A stretch of DNA of 64,000 nucleotides from Nanobdellota archaeon (GTDB lineage: Archaea > Nanobdellota > Nanobdellia > Pacearchaeales > GW2011-AR1), in NCBI GenBank assembly GCA_030647125.1, contig JAUSKC010000014.1, positions 1 through 64,000 on the forward strand. Reading direction: 5' to 3'. The notes beneath the pieces are model-generated. The model ran no database searches and was not told the origin of the DNA. It was given only the letters and a program-made list of their open reading frames with translations. Positions 55,836 through 64,000 of this stretch are shown in pieces. Every line of letters begins with the position of its first letter. Within the stretch, counting starts at the first letter, position 1. Both the position numbers and the translations under genes were made by a program.

Positions 55836-56687
55836 TTAACTCCTTATAAGATTAGAAATTTCTCTTGCTATCTTCTTATTCGGCGCAGAAATAATTGGTC
55901 TTAAAATTCCATCTTGTCCAAAGTTAAAGAAAGATTCTTCACCAATACTTCTTTGATCAATTGTAAAAATATCTCCTCCAGATTCCTTAACTAAACCATA
56001 AGTGCCCGCCATTTCAAGATTTCCTTTTCTTGTAAAAGTTATTACTGCACTAACTTCGCCAGAAGCTAATTCTGAATGATAGGCCACGTAAGACCTTGCA
56101 TCTTGAACATTGAACTTTTTAAGTTTTCCAAAAAGTTTATCTTTAGGATCACTCTGTTCGTCAAAATATCTGTCAAGATAAATTTTAGATCCTTTTTTTA
56201 ATTTCTGTCCATTAGAACATTTGATTCTTTTATGTCCACTTTCAGGCAAAAAGACAAAACTACCCTCACCTTTTATAGCATAAAATATCCTGCCGGTAGA
56301 AAAATCAATAAGGCCACTAAATAAATATTCTTTATATTTTGGATTAGTGTTTGAGAAAATTCCTAGAATTGGCCCATATTTTGCATTTTTATCTTCTCCA
56401 TTCCTTGAAGCAAGATATCTATTTGTGCCATCTAATCCATCAATAACCCCTAATAATATTGGATTAAGACTAAGATCTAGTTCACCATGTTCTTCTGTTA
56501 CTAATTTTAATGGCAATCCTGAATTTCTAAGTGAATTTATAATTATCTCTTCAGAGGCAATATCTGCTTCTAATGCAACTTCACCATATCTATTTTTTCT
56601 CTTCCTTTTTTCTCCTGCTTTACCAAGTAATTGATGATGTTTGTAAGCTTCTAAAAAAGCATTAATTGCGATTTCTTCTAATGTCAT
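55836..56687 (-). CDS. Inositol monophosphatase family protein
   Basis: KLVTEEHGELD; LGVIDGLDGTNRY. Confidence 0.85.
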   Translation of the reverse strand: MTLEEIAINAFLEAYKHHQLLGKAGEKRKRKNRYGEVALEADIASEEIIINSLRNSGLPLKLVTEEHGELDLSLNPILLGVIDGLDGTNRYLASRNGEDKNAKYGPILGIFSNTNPKYKEYLFSGLIDFSTGRIFYAIKGEGSFVFLPESGHKRIKCSNGQKLKKGSKIYLDRYFDEQSDPKDKLFGKLKKFNVQDARSYVAYHSELASGEVSAVITFTRKGNLEMAGTYGLVKESGGDIFTIDQRSIGEESFFNFGQDGILRPIISAPNKKIAREISNLIRS

Positions 56688-57655
56688 AGTAAATCAAACT
56701 CAACCATTTCTTTGATAATTTCAGGGAATGAATACTTTGGTTTCCAACCGATGCTTTTTAATTTAGAATTATTTCCTTTTATTACTCTGTCGTCCGGGCG
56801 GAAAAACTCAGGATTTACTTCAACAAGAAGTTTTCCGTTTTTATCATAGCCCTTTTCATTCACTCCTTCTCCTTTCCAAGATATATTCATGCCTGAATAC
56901 TTAAACGCATTTTCTACAAATTCTCTTACTGTATGGCCTTCACCAAGGGAAATCACATAATCAGAGGAACTTGGTTGTTGCATTATTTGATATATTGCAT
57001 TAGCAGTATCTTTTGCGTGAATCCAATCCCTTTGTGAATTTAAATTTCCTAAAGCTAATTTATCCAACTCTCCTCTTTTTATTCTTACGGCGCTGTTTGT
57101 TATTTTCCGTGTTACAAATGCCGTGCTTCTTTTTGACGACTCTGAATTAAAAATTATTCCATTACAAGCAAAAAGGCCTTGCATCTCCCTGCAATATTTT
57201 ATAAATTGAAACGCAGCCAACTTTGCAATTGCATAAGGATTTTTTGGATCGAAAGGGGTATTTTCATCAACAACCCCAGACATATTTCCATAAAATTCGG
57301 CGGAGCCGGCTTGAAAAACTTTTATTCTTGGATTTAATTTTTTGGCAACTTCGCAAATTTTTATTACTGGAAGCAAATTTACTTTCATAGTATATTCTGG
57401 TTCATTAATTGAAATTCGCGCATTTGACAAAGCAGCAAGATTGTAAATTTCATCTGGGAACGACTCGCTTATTGCCTTCTCCAAAGAACTTAAGTCCTCT
57501 AAGTCGCCAAACAAAGGTTCTACTCTATCAACTAATCCCTCTTCTTTGCCTTTTCTTACAAACCCAAAAACATTATACCCTTTTTCAAGAAGTATTTCAG
57601 AGAGATAACTCCCTATTTGTCCGTTCGCGCCTGTTACTAATGCTGTCTTGGGCAT
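56684..57655 (-). CDS. gmd: GDP-mannose 4,6-dehydratase / NDP-sugar epimerase-dehydratase
   Basis: TGANGQIGSYLSEILLEKGYNVFGFVR; YAIAKLAAFQ. Confidence 0.93.
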   Translation of the reverse strand: MPKTALVTGANGQIGSYLSEILLEKGYNVFGFVRKGKEEGLVDRVEPLFGDLEDLSSLEKAISESFPDEIYNLAALSNARISINEPEYTMKVNLLPVIKICEVAKKLNPRIKVFQAGSAEFYGNMSGVVDENTPFDPKNPYAIAKLAAFQFIKYCREMQGLFACNGIIFNSESSKRSTAFVTRKITNSAVRIKRGELDKLALGNLNSQRDWIHAKDTANAIYQIMQQPSSSDYVISLGEGHTVREFVENAFKYSGMNISWKGEGVNEKGYDKNGKLLVEVNPEFFRPDDRVIKGNNSKLKSIGWKPKYSFPEIIKEMVEFDLL

Positions 57656-57726
57656 AAAAATAGGGTTTTTCCATTGTTTAAATAGATTTCTGCAAAAACT
57701 TTTAAAGGGATAAACTATGGAAATTT

Positions 57727-58095
57727 ATGGAAATTCCTTTGTCAGAATTAATAGATAGAATGACTGTTTTAAGGATAAAAATTCAGAATACTGAAAATCC
57801 CAATGTTAAAAAGGAGTTGGACTTAGTGGAAGGGGCATTAAAGAATTTTGAGGAAGAAAATAGTAAAATAGATGAAAATCTTATAGATAATTTACAAATA
57901 ATAAACAAAGAACTTTGGGATTTGGTTGCTGAATTAAGCGATGCCAAAAAAGAAAACAAAAGTTTAGAAGAAATTGGACGTATTTACATAAGGCAGCATA
58001 TAGCAAACAAAAAAAGAATTCAAATAAAAAATAAAATCGCGGAAGAAAGTGGTTCTGGGTTTAAAGATATTAAAGTTAATTCTAACTTCAGTTAA
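57727..58095 (+). CDS. Small helical glycan-locus protein (DUF6165-like)
   Basis: MEIPLSELIDRMTVLRIKIQ; INKELWDLVAEL; paralogue of 52003-52395. Confidence 0.65.
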   Translation: MEIPLSELIDRMTVLRIKIQNTENPNVKKELDLVEGALKNFEEENSKIDENLIDNLQIINKELWDLVAELSDAKKENKSLEEIGRIYIRQHIANKKRIQIKNKIAEESGSGFKDIKVNSNFS

Positions 58096-58096
58096 A

Positions 58097-58804
58097 ATGA
58101 GCAAAGAAAACTTTAACCCTACACTTAAAAGCTCTCTTAAGAAGAAAGGTTCCGTAAAATTCGCTTTGGATGGTATAAAATTAGTATTTGAATATATTTA
58201 TTACATTCTCTTTAAATGGAGAGAATTTAAATTAAACGACGCAACTTACAATTATTTTTATTATCCTTATAATGCTACATGGAGAAATGAAAGAGAAATT
58301 GAAGTTCCAATAGTTTGGAATGAAGTAAAAAAATGTGAACCAGAAAAGGTCTTGGAAATTGGGAATGTTTTATCTCATTATTTTAAGGTAAAACATGACA
58401 TTCTTGATAAATATGAAAAACTCCTAGGAATAATTAATGAAGATGCAACAAATTTCAAGACAGATAAAAGATATGATTTGATTGTAGCAATATCTACATT
58501 TGAACATGTTGGATGGGATGAAAATCCAAAAGAACCAACAAAGATAATAAAAACTATTGAAAATCTAAAGAAACTCTTATCTAAAGATGGAAAGATTATT
58601 TTTACAATCCCAGCAGACTATAATCCGGAACTTGATAAACTCATAAAAAATGGGAAAATAAAATTAAACGAATTATATTTTATGAAACGTATTTCAAAAG
58701 ATAACAAGTGGATTCAGATAGAAGAAAAAGACATAGAAGGAATAAAATTTGAGAAACCTTTTCCAAGAGCAAATGGATTAATTATTGGTTTGATTGGAAA
58801 ATGA
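58097..58804 (+). CDS. SAM-dependent methyltransferase-like protein (start reassigned from 58049)
   Basis: KVLEIGNVLSHYF; YDLIVAISTFEHVGWDENPKEP. Confidence 0.75.
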   Translation: MSKENFNPTLKSSLKKKGSVKFALDGIKLVFEYIYYILFKWREFKLNDATYNYFYYPYNATWRNEREIEVPIVWNEVKKCEPEKVLEIGNVLSHYFKVKHDILDKYEKLLGIINEDATNFKTDKRYDLIVAISTFEHVGWDENPKEPTKIIKTIENLKKLLSKDGKIIFTIPADYNPELDKLIKNGKIKLNELYFMKRISKDNKWIQIEEKDIEGIKFEKPFPRANGLIIGLIGK

Positions 58805-60349
58805 ATTTGACAATCTAGACCTTATAGTTTTTAAAATTAAAAGATCGTTTTTGTCAAGTGAACCCGTGATAATAATCATTATAAAGTAAATCAGTAAAAA
58901 TAGCAAGCCCAGTAAAATTAAAGAAAATAAATTTATTGGGATTAAACTTCTTAATAACAATAACACCCCACCAGCAACAAGGGCAGATAATAAAACCCCT
59001 AACATTTTACCCTTTAAAGGCAAAATATGTAGATAATGATATGTCTGAACAAAAGTCAAAATACTATAGATAGTATAAGCTATTGTCGTGGCTATTGCCG
59101 CTCCAATAATTCCTTCGGAATTATCTAGTGAAAATATAACTGGCTTTGGAATTAATACAAAATTTAGGACTGCATCTATAACAAGCGCAATTAAGATATT
59201 AACAAACCTTATTTTTGATTTCTTTATCATCCCAAGAAGATTCAAACCTATTTCTGACTGGGCATAAAAGAAAAATCCTATTGAAAGAATAGATAACGCA
59301 TAGCCCCCTGAAATAAATTTAGCCCCAAATAAGATATTTAACATTGCTTCAGGGAAGAAGATTGTAAAAAATAACAAAGGCAAGTTTAAGATAAATATCC
59401 ATTTTCCTACTTGTTTACTTAAGTCCTTTATTAAATTATGATTATTCTTTGAATACTCTTTGTTTATTATAGGGAAGAAAAGTTGGACAAACAAGAAAGA
59501 TGCAAGAGTTAAAGTCGTTGCAATAGGCAATGCAGAATCATAAATTCCTACGGCAGTTGTATTCTTCAAATAACCTAATGAAAATATATCAACCCAGCCA
59601 AGCAAAGAGGAGACGAATGCGGCGAACATTAAAGGGATTGAATAAGATAATAATTCTTTGTTGAGGCCCGCGTAATCTTTTGACTTATTAGTTGAATTTA
59701 TAAAATATTTAATTGCATATTTTCTGCACAAATAATATGAGCTAATTAATAATAATAAATAACCAATCACGACTGAAAATCCAATTGAAGAAGAATTAAA
59801 TCCTAAGAATATTAGGGCTACTAAAGCAATTACTCTTATTAATGGATTAAAGATATTAATTAATAAAGAATATTCTGAGACCTTTTCAAATGCTTTCATT
59901 GTCCCTAATAAAATCTGGGAAATTGCAAAAAGCGGCACAGTAATACTAAAAATTTGTAAGAATAAAGTTAAATTATCATTATGGAATATTCTTGTGGCAA
60001 TCTCTTCTGCAGAAAAATACATAATAGTTCCAAAAAAGATACTCAAAAGAACTGTTAACAATAATGCAAATGTAAAGACTTTCTTAATCTTTAAAAAGTC
60101 GTTTTTCCCTCGGTAAAATGAGATATAACGTATTACCCCTTCTCCAAGCCCTACAAGAGAAAAAACAACAAACCATCCTGAAACCATAAAAGAAATTGAA
60201 AATAATCCATAAGTATCCGGGCCAAAATGTCGTGCAATTATTACTCTGAAAACATAACTCAATAAACTGGAGAATATTAATCCTATTAACACAATTATAG
60301 AACTACGTGCCAAAAATTTCAAATTCTTATTAAGTTCTTCATTCTCCAT
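58778..60349 (-). CDS. Oligosaccharide flippase (MOP/Wzx-like)
   Basis: Multi-TM SYVFRVIIARHFGPDTYGLFSISFMVSGWFVVFSLVGLGEGVIRYIS. Confidence 0.93.
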   Translation of the reverse strand: MENEELNKNLKFLARSSIIVLIGLIFSSLLSYVFRVIIARHFGPDTYGLFSISFMVSGWFVVFSLVGLGEGVIRYISFYRGKNDFLKIKKVFTFALLLTVLLSIFFGTIMYFSAEEIATRIFHNDNLTLFLQIFSITVPLFAISQILLGTMKAFEKVSEYSLLINIFNPLIRVIALVALIFLGFNSSSIGFSVVIGYLLLLISSYYLCRKYAIKYFINSTNKSKDYAGLNKELLSYSIPLMFAAFVSSLLGWVDIFSLGYLKNTTAVGIYDSALPIATTLTLASFLFVQLFFPIINKEYSKNNHNLIKDLSKQVGKWIFILNLPLLFFTIFFPEAMLNILFGAKFISGGYALSILSIGFFFYAQSEIGLNLLGMIKKSKIRFVNILIALVIDAVLNFVLIPKPVIFSLDNSEGIIGAAIATTIAYTIYSILTFVQTYHYLHILPLKGKMLGVLLSALVAGGVLLLLRSLIPINLFSLILLGLLFLLIYFIMIIITGSLDKNDLLILKTIRSRLSNSFSNQTNN

Positions 60350-60373
60350 ACACTCAAGGAAGAAATTTAGTAT

Positions 60374-61108
60374 TTAACCTTTTTTAGTTTGGTTCTGTAC
60401 CACAATGAAAATGCTTACCCCAAAAGGAAAATTTAAAGATTTTAGGAGAACATTCTCAAAAAATAAAAGTTTTGTCAATAAGAAGTTTATTATCTTAGGG
60501 GTTTTAGCTAAATTGGCTTTTCTTGAATTTGGTTTTATCACTTTTTGTGTGAAACGTACCAAAGCTATTGGTACAAAAAGAAAGAAATTCCAGTAAGATA
60601 ATTTTACAATCTTCCAATCATAAAATAATTTTGAAAATGAGTTTTTATCATATCTTTGATAATGATGGTTTATCTCATCGTGACTGCTCCACAAAAAATT
60701 AAATGCGGGGCAGAAACAAATTAATAATCCACCATCTTTAAGCAATGACTTCCAATTTTTTACTGCTGCCTTTCTATCTTTTATATGTTCAAGCACGTCA
60801 GACGCAATAAGAACGTCAAATTTTTTATTAAGTTTTATCTTTTGTGCATCCATAAAAGAGCAAGGGATGTTCCTTTCTTTACATATTTTTACCGCATCCT
60901 TGCTTATATCAATACCAAATATATCCGAATAACCTTTTTTATTCAAATCGAAGATTAAATCCCCTCCTGAACATCCTATATCTAGAATTTTTGATTTTCT
61001 TGGTATTTTATAAATATCAAAGATCTTGGAAATCATATCACGTCTAGCAACAAACCACCAATGATCTTTTTCAAGAAGATGATACCTCGCTTCAAAAGAT
61101 TTATCCAT
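60374..61108 (-). CDS. Class I SAM-dependent methyltransferase
   Basis: KILDIGCSGGDLIFDLNKKGYSDIFGIDIS; IASDVLEHI. Confidence 0.92.
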   Translation of the reverse strand: MDKSFEARYHLLEKDHWWFVARRDMISKIFDIYKIPRKSKILDIGCSGGDLIFDLNKKGYSDIFGIDISKDAVKICKERNIPCSFMDAQKIKLNKKFDVLIASDVLEHIKDRKAAVKNWKSLLKDGGLLICFCPAFNFLWSSHDEINHHYQRYDKNSFSKLFYDWKIVKLSYWNFFLFVPIALVRFTQKVIKPNSRKANLAKTPKIINFLLTKLLFFENVLLKSLNFPFGVSIFIVVQNQTKKG

Positions 61109-62576
61109 TTATCTTTCTCCAAACATAAAGTTCTTCATATTTATTATACAATTCAAAATTGGAATATCTAAAATCATCCCCAAAAGTTATTGCATAATTC
61201 ATATCATTTAAATTTTCATGCAAATTATTTCCGTTAATCCCTCCCCCAAACCATATTAAACGTCTTTCATTTATATTTGGGATTGGTTCAAATTTCTTGG
61301 ATAATATTCTTGAATCGTTCTCCAAGAATAATTGATAGTCTTGTATGCTTATGAACTCATTAATTTCATTACCCCAGTAAATATGAGCTAATTTCCGGTA
61401 ATCGTCATCTAAGTTGCCTACAATGAATGACTCATTCTTAAAATCAAGTGCGATTTTGTCCAAATCAGAAGAAATAATAGATTCTTGGCTAATTGATGAA
61501 AAGGCGATATTTTTAGGATCTTGAAGAACAAAAGTTATATCCCTTCCGTCAAGGGTGTTGAAAGAATAGTAGAATTGCATTAAATAAGGGGATATAAAAA
61601 TTAAAGAGATTACTAAAGAAAATATAATTTGTTTTTTTATTCTTTTTTCATCAATGTATTTTAAACTTGTTAACAAAAGTATAGGGAAGATAGAGAATAC
61701 GTATCTTACTTGAGGATTTATTAAAATTAATAAAAGGCATAAAGTTAGGAATATGATTGTTTTTTTGTTTTGCTTTAAATTCTCAAGATAGTAATTCTTC
61801 CAGTAGTACAAAGGTATAGAGATTAAGATTAACAATAACAATATTATTTTGTTAAATAATCCCCCAGAATAGGACGTGCCTCGGCCAAATAATAAGGCAT
61901 TCGCTAAAGTACCAAGAAAACTCTTCATGATGCTGAAAAATGCAAAATTAAAAAGATACTGATCAAGTAAAAGCCTCGGCATAATCCCCACAAAGATGGC
62001 TAAGAACAACAAGATAAAGTGGCTGAATTTCTTATTATACATAAATACAAAAGCCATAAACAGCCCAAAGAAGATAATTGTGTCCCAAAAGATATAAGAC
62101 AACCCTAAAGAAATTCCGGCAAAGGATAAACAATACAGATCGTTATTCATATCATATTTTTTTATAAAAAACCAAGCCCATAAAAGGAAAAAAGATGAAA
62201 TTATTATAGGAGTAATCCAAGGAGAGATATACCAAACAGCCGGTGCAACTAATGACAATAAGACAACCCTCTTATCTTTGCCGCTTATAAAATACATTGA
62301 CAAAATAATTAAAAATATAAAGATTAAATTTACAATTTTAAAAGCAAAATAATTATTTAGTAAGCCAACTAAAGGGGATATAATAAATCCGTAAAGATAA
62401 GAGTGTGAGCTTCTTATTCCTGCGTTATAATCTCCTGAAAAGTATTTCGCAACATCAGAATAGTCCCCTATGTCTGTGTATCCATAAAATGAAGTAAAAA
62501 TTGTTACAATTGCCAATAAAATCGAGAGTAAAATGGCTGCATTCTTATAAGTTAAGTTAAATTTCCACTCTTTCAT
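61101..62576 (-). CDS. Multi-TM glycan-locus membrane protein (putative glycosyltransferase)
   Basis: 491 aa, many TM helices, soluble C-terminal domain. Confidence 0.55.
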   Translation of the reverse strand: MKEWKFNLTYKNAAILLSILLAIVTIFTSFYGYTDIGDYSDVAKYFSGDYNAGIRSSHSYLYGFIISPLVGLLNNYFAFKIVNLIFIFLIILSMYFISGKDKRVVLLSLVAPAVWYISPWITPIIISSFFLLWAWFFIKKYDMNNDLYCLSFAGISLGLSYIFWDTIIFFGLFMAFVFMYNKKFSHFILLFLAIFVGIMPRLLLDQYLFNFAFFSIMKSFLGTLANALLFGRGTSYSGGLFNKIILLLLILISIPLYYWKNYYLENLKQNKKTIIFLTLCLLLILINPQVRYVFSIFPILLLTSLKYIDEKRIKKQIIFSLVISLIFISPYLMQFYYSFNTLDGRDITFVLQDPKNIAFSSISQESIISSDLDKIALDFKNESFIVGNLDDDYRKLAHIYWGNEINEFISIQDYQLFLENDSRILSKKFEPIPNINERRLIWFGGGINGNNLHENLNDMNYAITFGDDFRYSNFELYNKYEELYVWRKING

Positions 62577-64000
62577 TTTCTATGTATATTTTATACCATA
62601 TTTGGAAAATCAATAAAGTCCAGAGTTGTCTTGAATAATATAACGGTGACTTTTTGAAACCAGTATTTATCTTTCTTATGTATTTATAATTAAATATTCC
62701 TTGTTTTTTAAGGTATTCCTCAGATAAAAGAGAACGACGCAAAGGCATTAAGTCATTCGCTATCCACTTTTCTATTGGAACAAAAAAGTATTGTTTTTTT
62801 CTGTTTTTTGTTTGTTTAGGGATTAGATCCTTGAAAGTCTCTCTTAAAATATACTTGTCTTTAACAAAACCTTTTATCTTTAATTTTTGGTCTATCTTGG
62901 CTGCTAACTCCACAAGACGATAATCTAAAAATGGAACACGTCCTTCAATCGCAGAGGCCATAGTCATTTTATCAATTTTCATAAGCAAATCCTCAACCAT
63001 TGGATTTTTAAAATCAATTTCTTCTGCAGAATTAATTATATCCTCTTTATCCAGATTTTTCTTCTCTTTGTATACTTGTGGGATCAATAATTCTTTCTTT
63101 TCCTTTTCATCAAATATAGAAATTTGGGCAGAATATTGCTCAAAAGGGTTGTTTGAAAGGACAAATCTTTCTAGACGTTCTTTTCCTTTTTCCCCCAAAG
63201 ATGAAGTAAATTTAAACCATTTATCTAATAATAAATTTGGAACAAGATTAAACAAGTTTAAGGAAAATTTTCTAATAAATAAAGGAGTTTTTGACAAGAC
63301 CTTAGAATGAAAGTTCAAAAACTTGTAATGTGCATAACCTCCAAATATTTCATCAGAACCTTCACCAGTTAAGATAACTGTGCAATATTTTTTTGCATAC
63401 TCTGAAAGAAAGTAAATTGGTATTAATGTAGGGTCTGCAATTGGTTCATCAGAATGATAAACAATTTCAGGGAGTTTTTTTATTGAGGACTCGTCTATTA
63501 AAAGTTCGTGGTGGTCTGTATCCAATTTCCTTGCCAAAAAACGCGCTTCATTTGTCTCTGAATATCTTTGTTCTTTAAAACCAACTGAAAATGTCTTAAC
63601 TTTTTGAGGGGAGAACTTTTTCATTAAAGAAACAATAATTCCAGAATCAACACCTCCAGATAAATAAGCCCCGTAAGGAACATCACTCATAAGGCGACCT
63701 TTTACAGAATCGTTTAATAAATATTGTATTTTCTTAGACAAATATTTTTCTGATGATATCTTTGATGAGAAAGAAACGTCCCAGTATTTCTTTAATGAGA
63801 AGGACTTACTAATTAAGTCATAAATTAATAAATTTCCAGGTGGAAGTTTTTTTATTCCTTTAATAAATGACTCATTTATTGTATTGGCCCTAAATGTTAA
63901 GAAAGTATTCAAAGCAGAAAGATTAACTTCTTTTTTTATCCCTTTGTATGAAAGTAAGCTTTTGATCTCGGAAGCAAAGATAAATTTTGAGTCAGAAGAA
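62557..64000 (-). CDS. asnB: Asparagine synthetase (AsnB-like), 5' end outside the window
   Basis: YLSGGVDSGIIVSLMKKFSP; frame stays open past 63912 (FASEIKSLLSYKGIKKEVNLSALNTFLTFRANTINES). Confidence 0.94.
   Translation of the reverse strand, partial: SSDSKFIFASEIKSLLSYKGIKKEVNLSALNTFLTFRANTINESFIKGIKKLPPGNLLIYDLISKSFSLKKYWDVSFSSKISSEKYLSKKIQYLLNDSVKGRLMSDVPYGAYLSGGVDSGIIVSLMKKFSPQKVKTFSVGFKEQRYSETNEARFLARKLDTDHHELLIDESSIKKLPEIVYHSDEPIADPTLIPIYFLSEYAKKYCTVILTGEGSDEIFGGYAHYKFLNFHSKVLSKTPLFIRKFSLNLFNLVPNLLLDKWFKFTSSLGEKGKERLERFVLSNNPFEQYSAQISIFDEKEKKELLIPQVYKEKKNLDKEDIINSAEEIDFKNPMVEDLLMKIDKMTMASAIEGRVPFLDYRLVELAAKIDQKLKIKGFVKDKYILRETFKDLIPKQTKNRKKQYFFVPIEKWIANDLMPLRRSLLSEEYLKKQGIFNYKYIRKINTGFKKSPLYYSRQLWTLLIFQIWYKIYIENERVEI

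Noticed and set aside
1-64000. CRISPR arrays, transposases, rRNA genes
   Set aside because: No regularly spaced repeats, transposase motifs, or rRNA sequences recognised by eye.

Overview
AT-rich archaeal chromosome segment. Gene content (aIF5A, eL40, eL32, eL19, eS4, SUI1, Spt5, AglB, EMC3/DUF106, archaeal-type S10/spc order) is archaeal, and the small proteins with clipped ribosomal proteins suggest a DPANN-like lineage (inference). Left third: uL11-spt5-secE-ftsZ (-), uL1-uL10-P1 (+), aIF5A, eL40, site-2 protease, Rad3-like helicase, tRNA-Ser. Middle (15.0-30.2 kb): a near-complete S10/spc ribosomal operon uL3...uL15-secY plus an EMC3-like gene and prefoldin alpha. Right (31.2-64 kb): N-glycosylation genes (AglB, GPT, flippases) followed by a large surface-glycan island with GT2/GT4/GT9/GT39 enzymes, two Gmd copies, radical SAM, Nudix, IMPase, HIT and AsnB genes. 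Strongest candidate novelty: a 72-nt class-I tRNA-like gene (49148-49219) with exact tRNA geometry and encoded CCA. It lacks the D-loop GG, has T-loop positions 55/56 replaced, and has mismatches at T-stem pairs 50-64 and 51-63. It sits 20 nt upstream of a FemAB-like aminoacyltransferase gene, suggesting an archaeal non-ribosomal aminoacyl-tRNA-dependent modification system. Other notable signals: translationally coupled short leader ORFs in ribosomal operons (a duplicated 54-nt module before uS19 and uS14; start-duplicating sORFs before eL40, uS3 and uL14), loss of zinc-binding cysteines in eL40 and uS14, a 9-bp hairpin in the uL1 leader, a duplicated tRNA-Ser 3' end, and recurring short motifs in ribosomal-protein tails. 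No searches or folding programs were run; family calls are from reading motifs.
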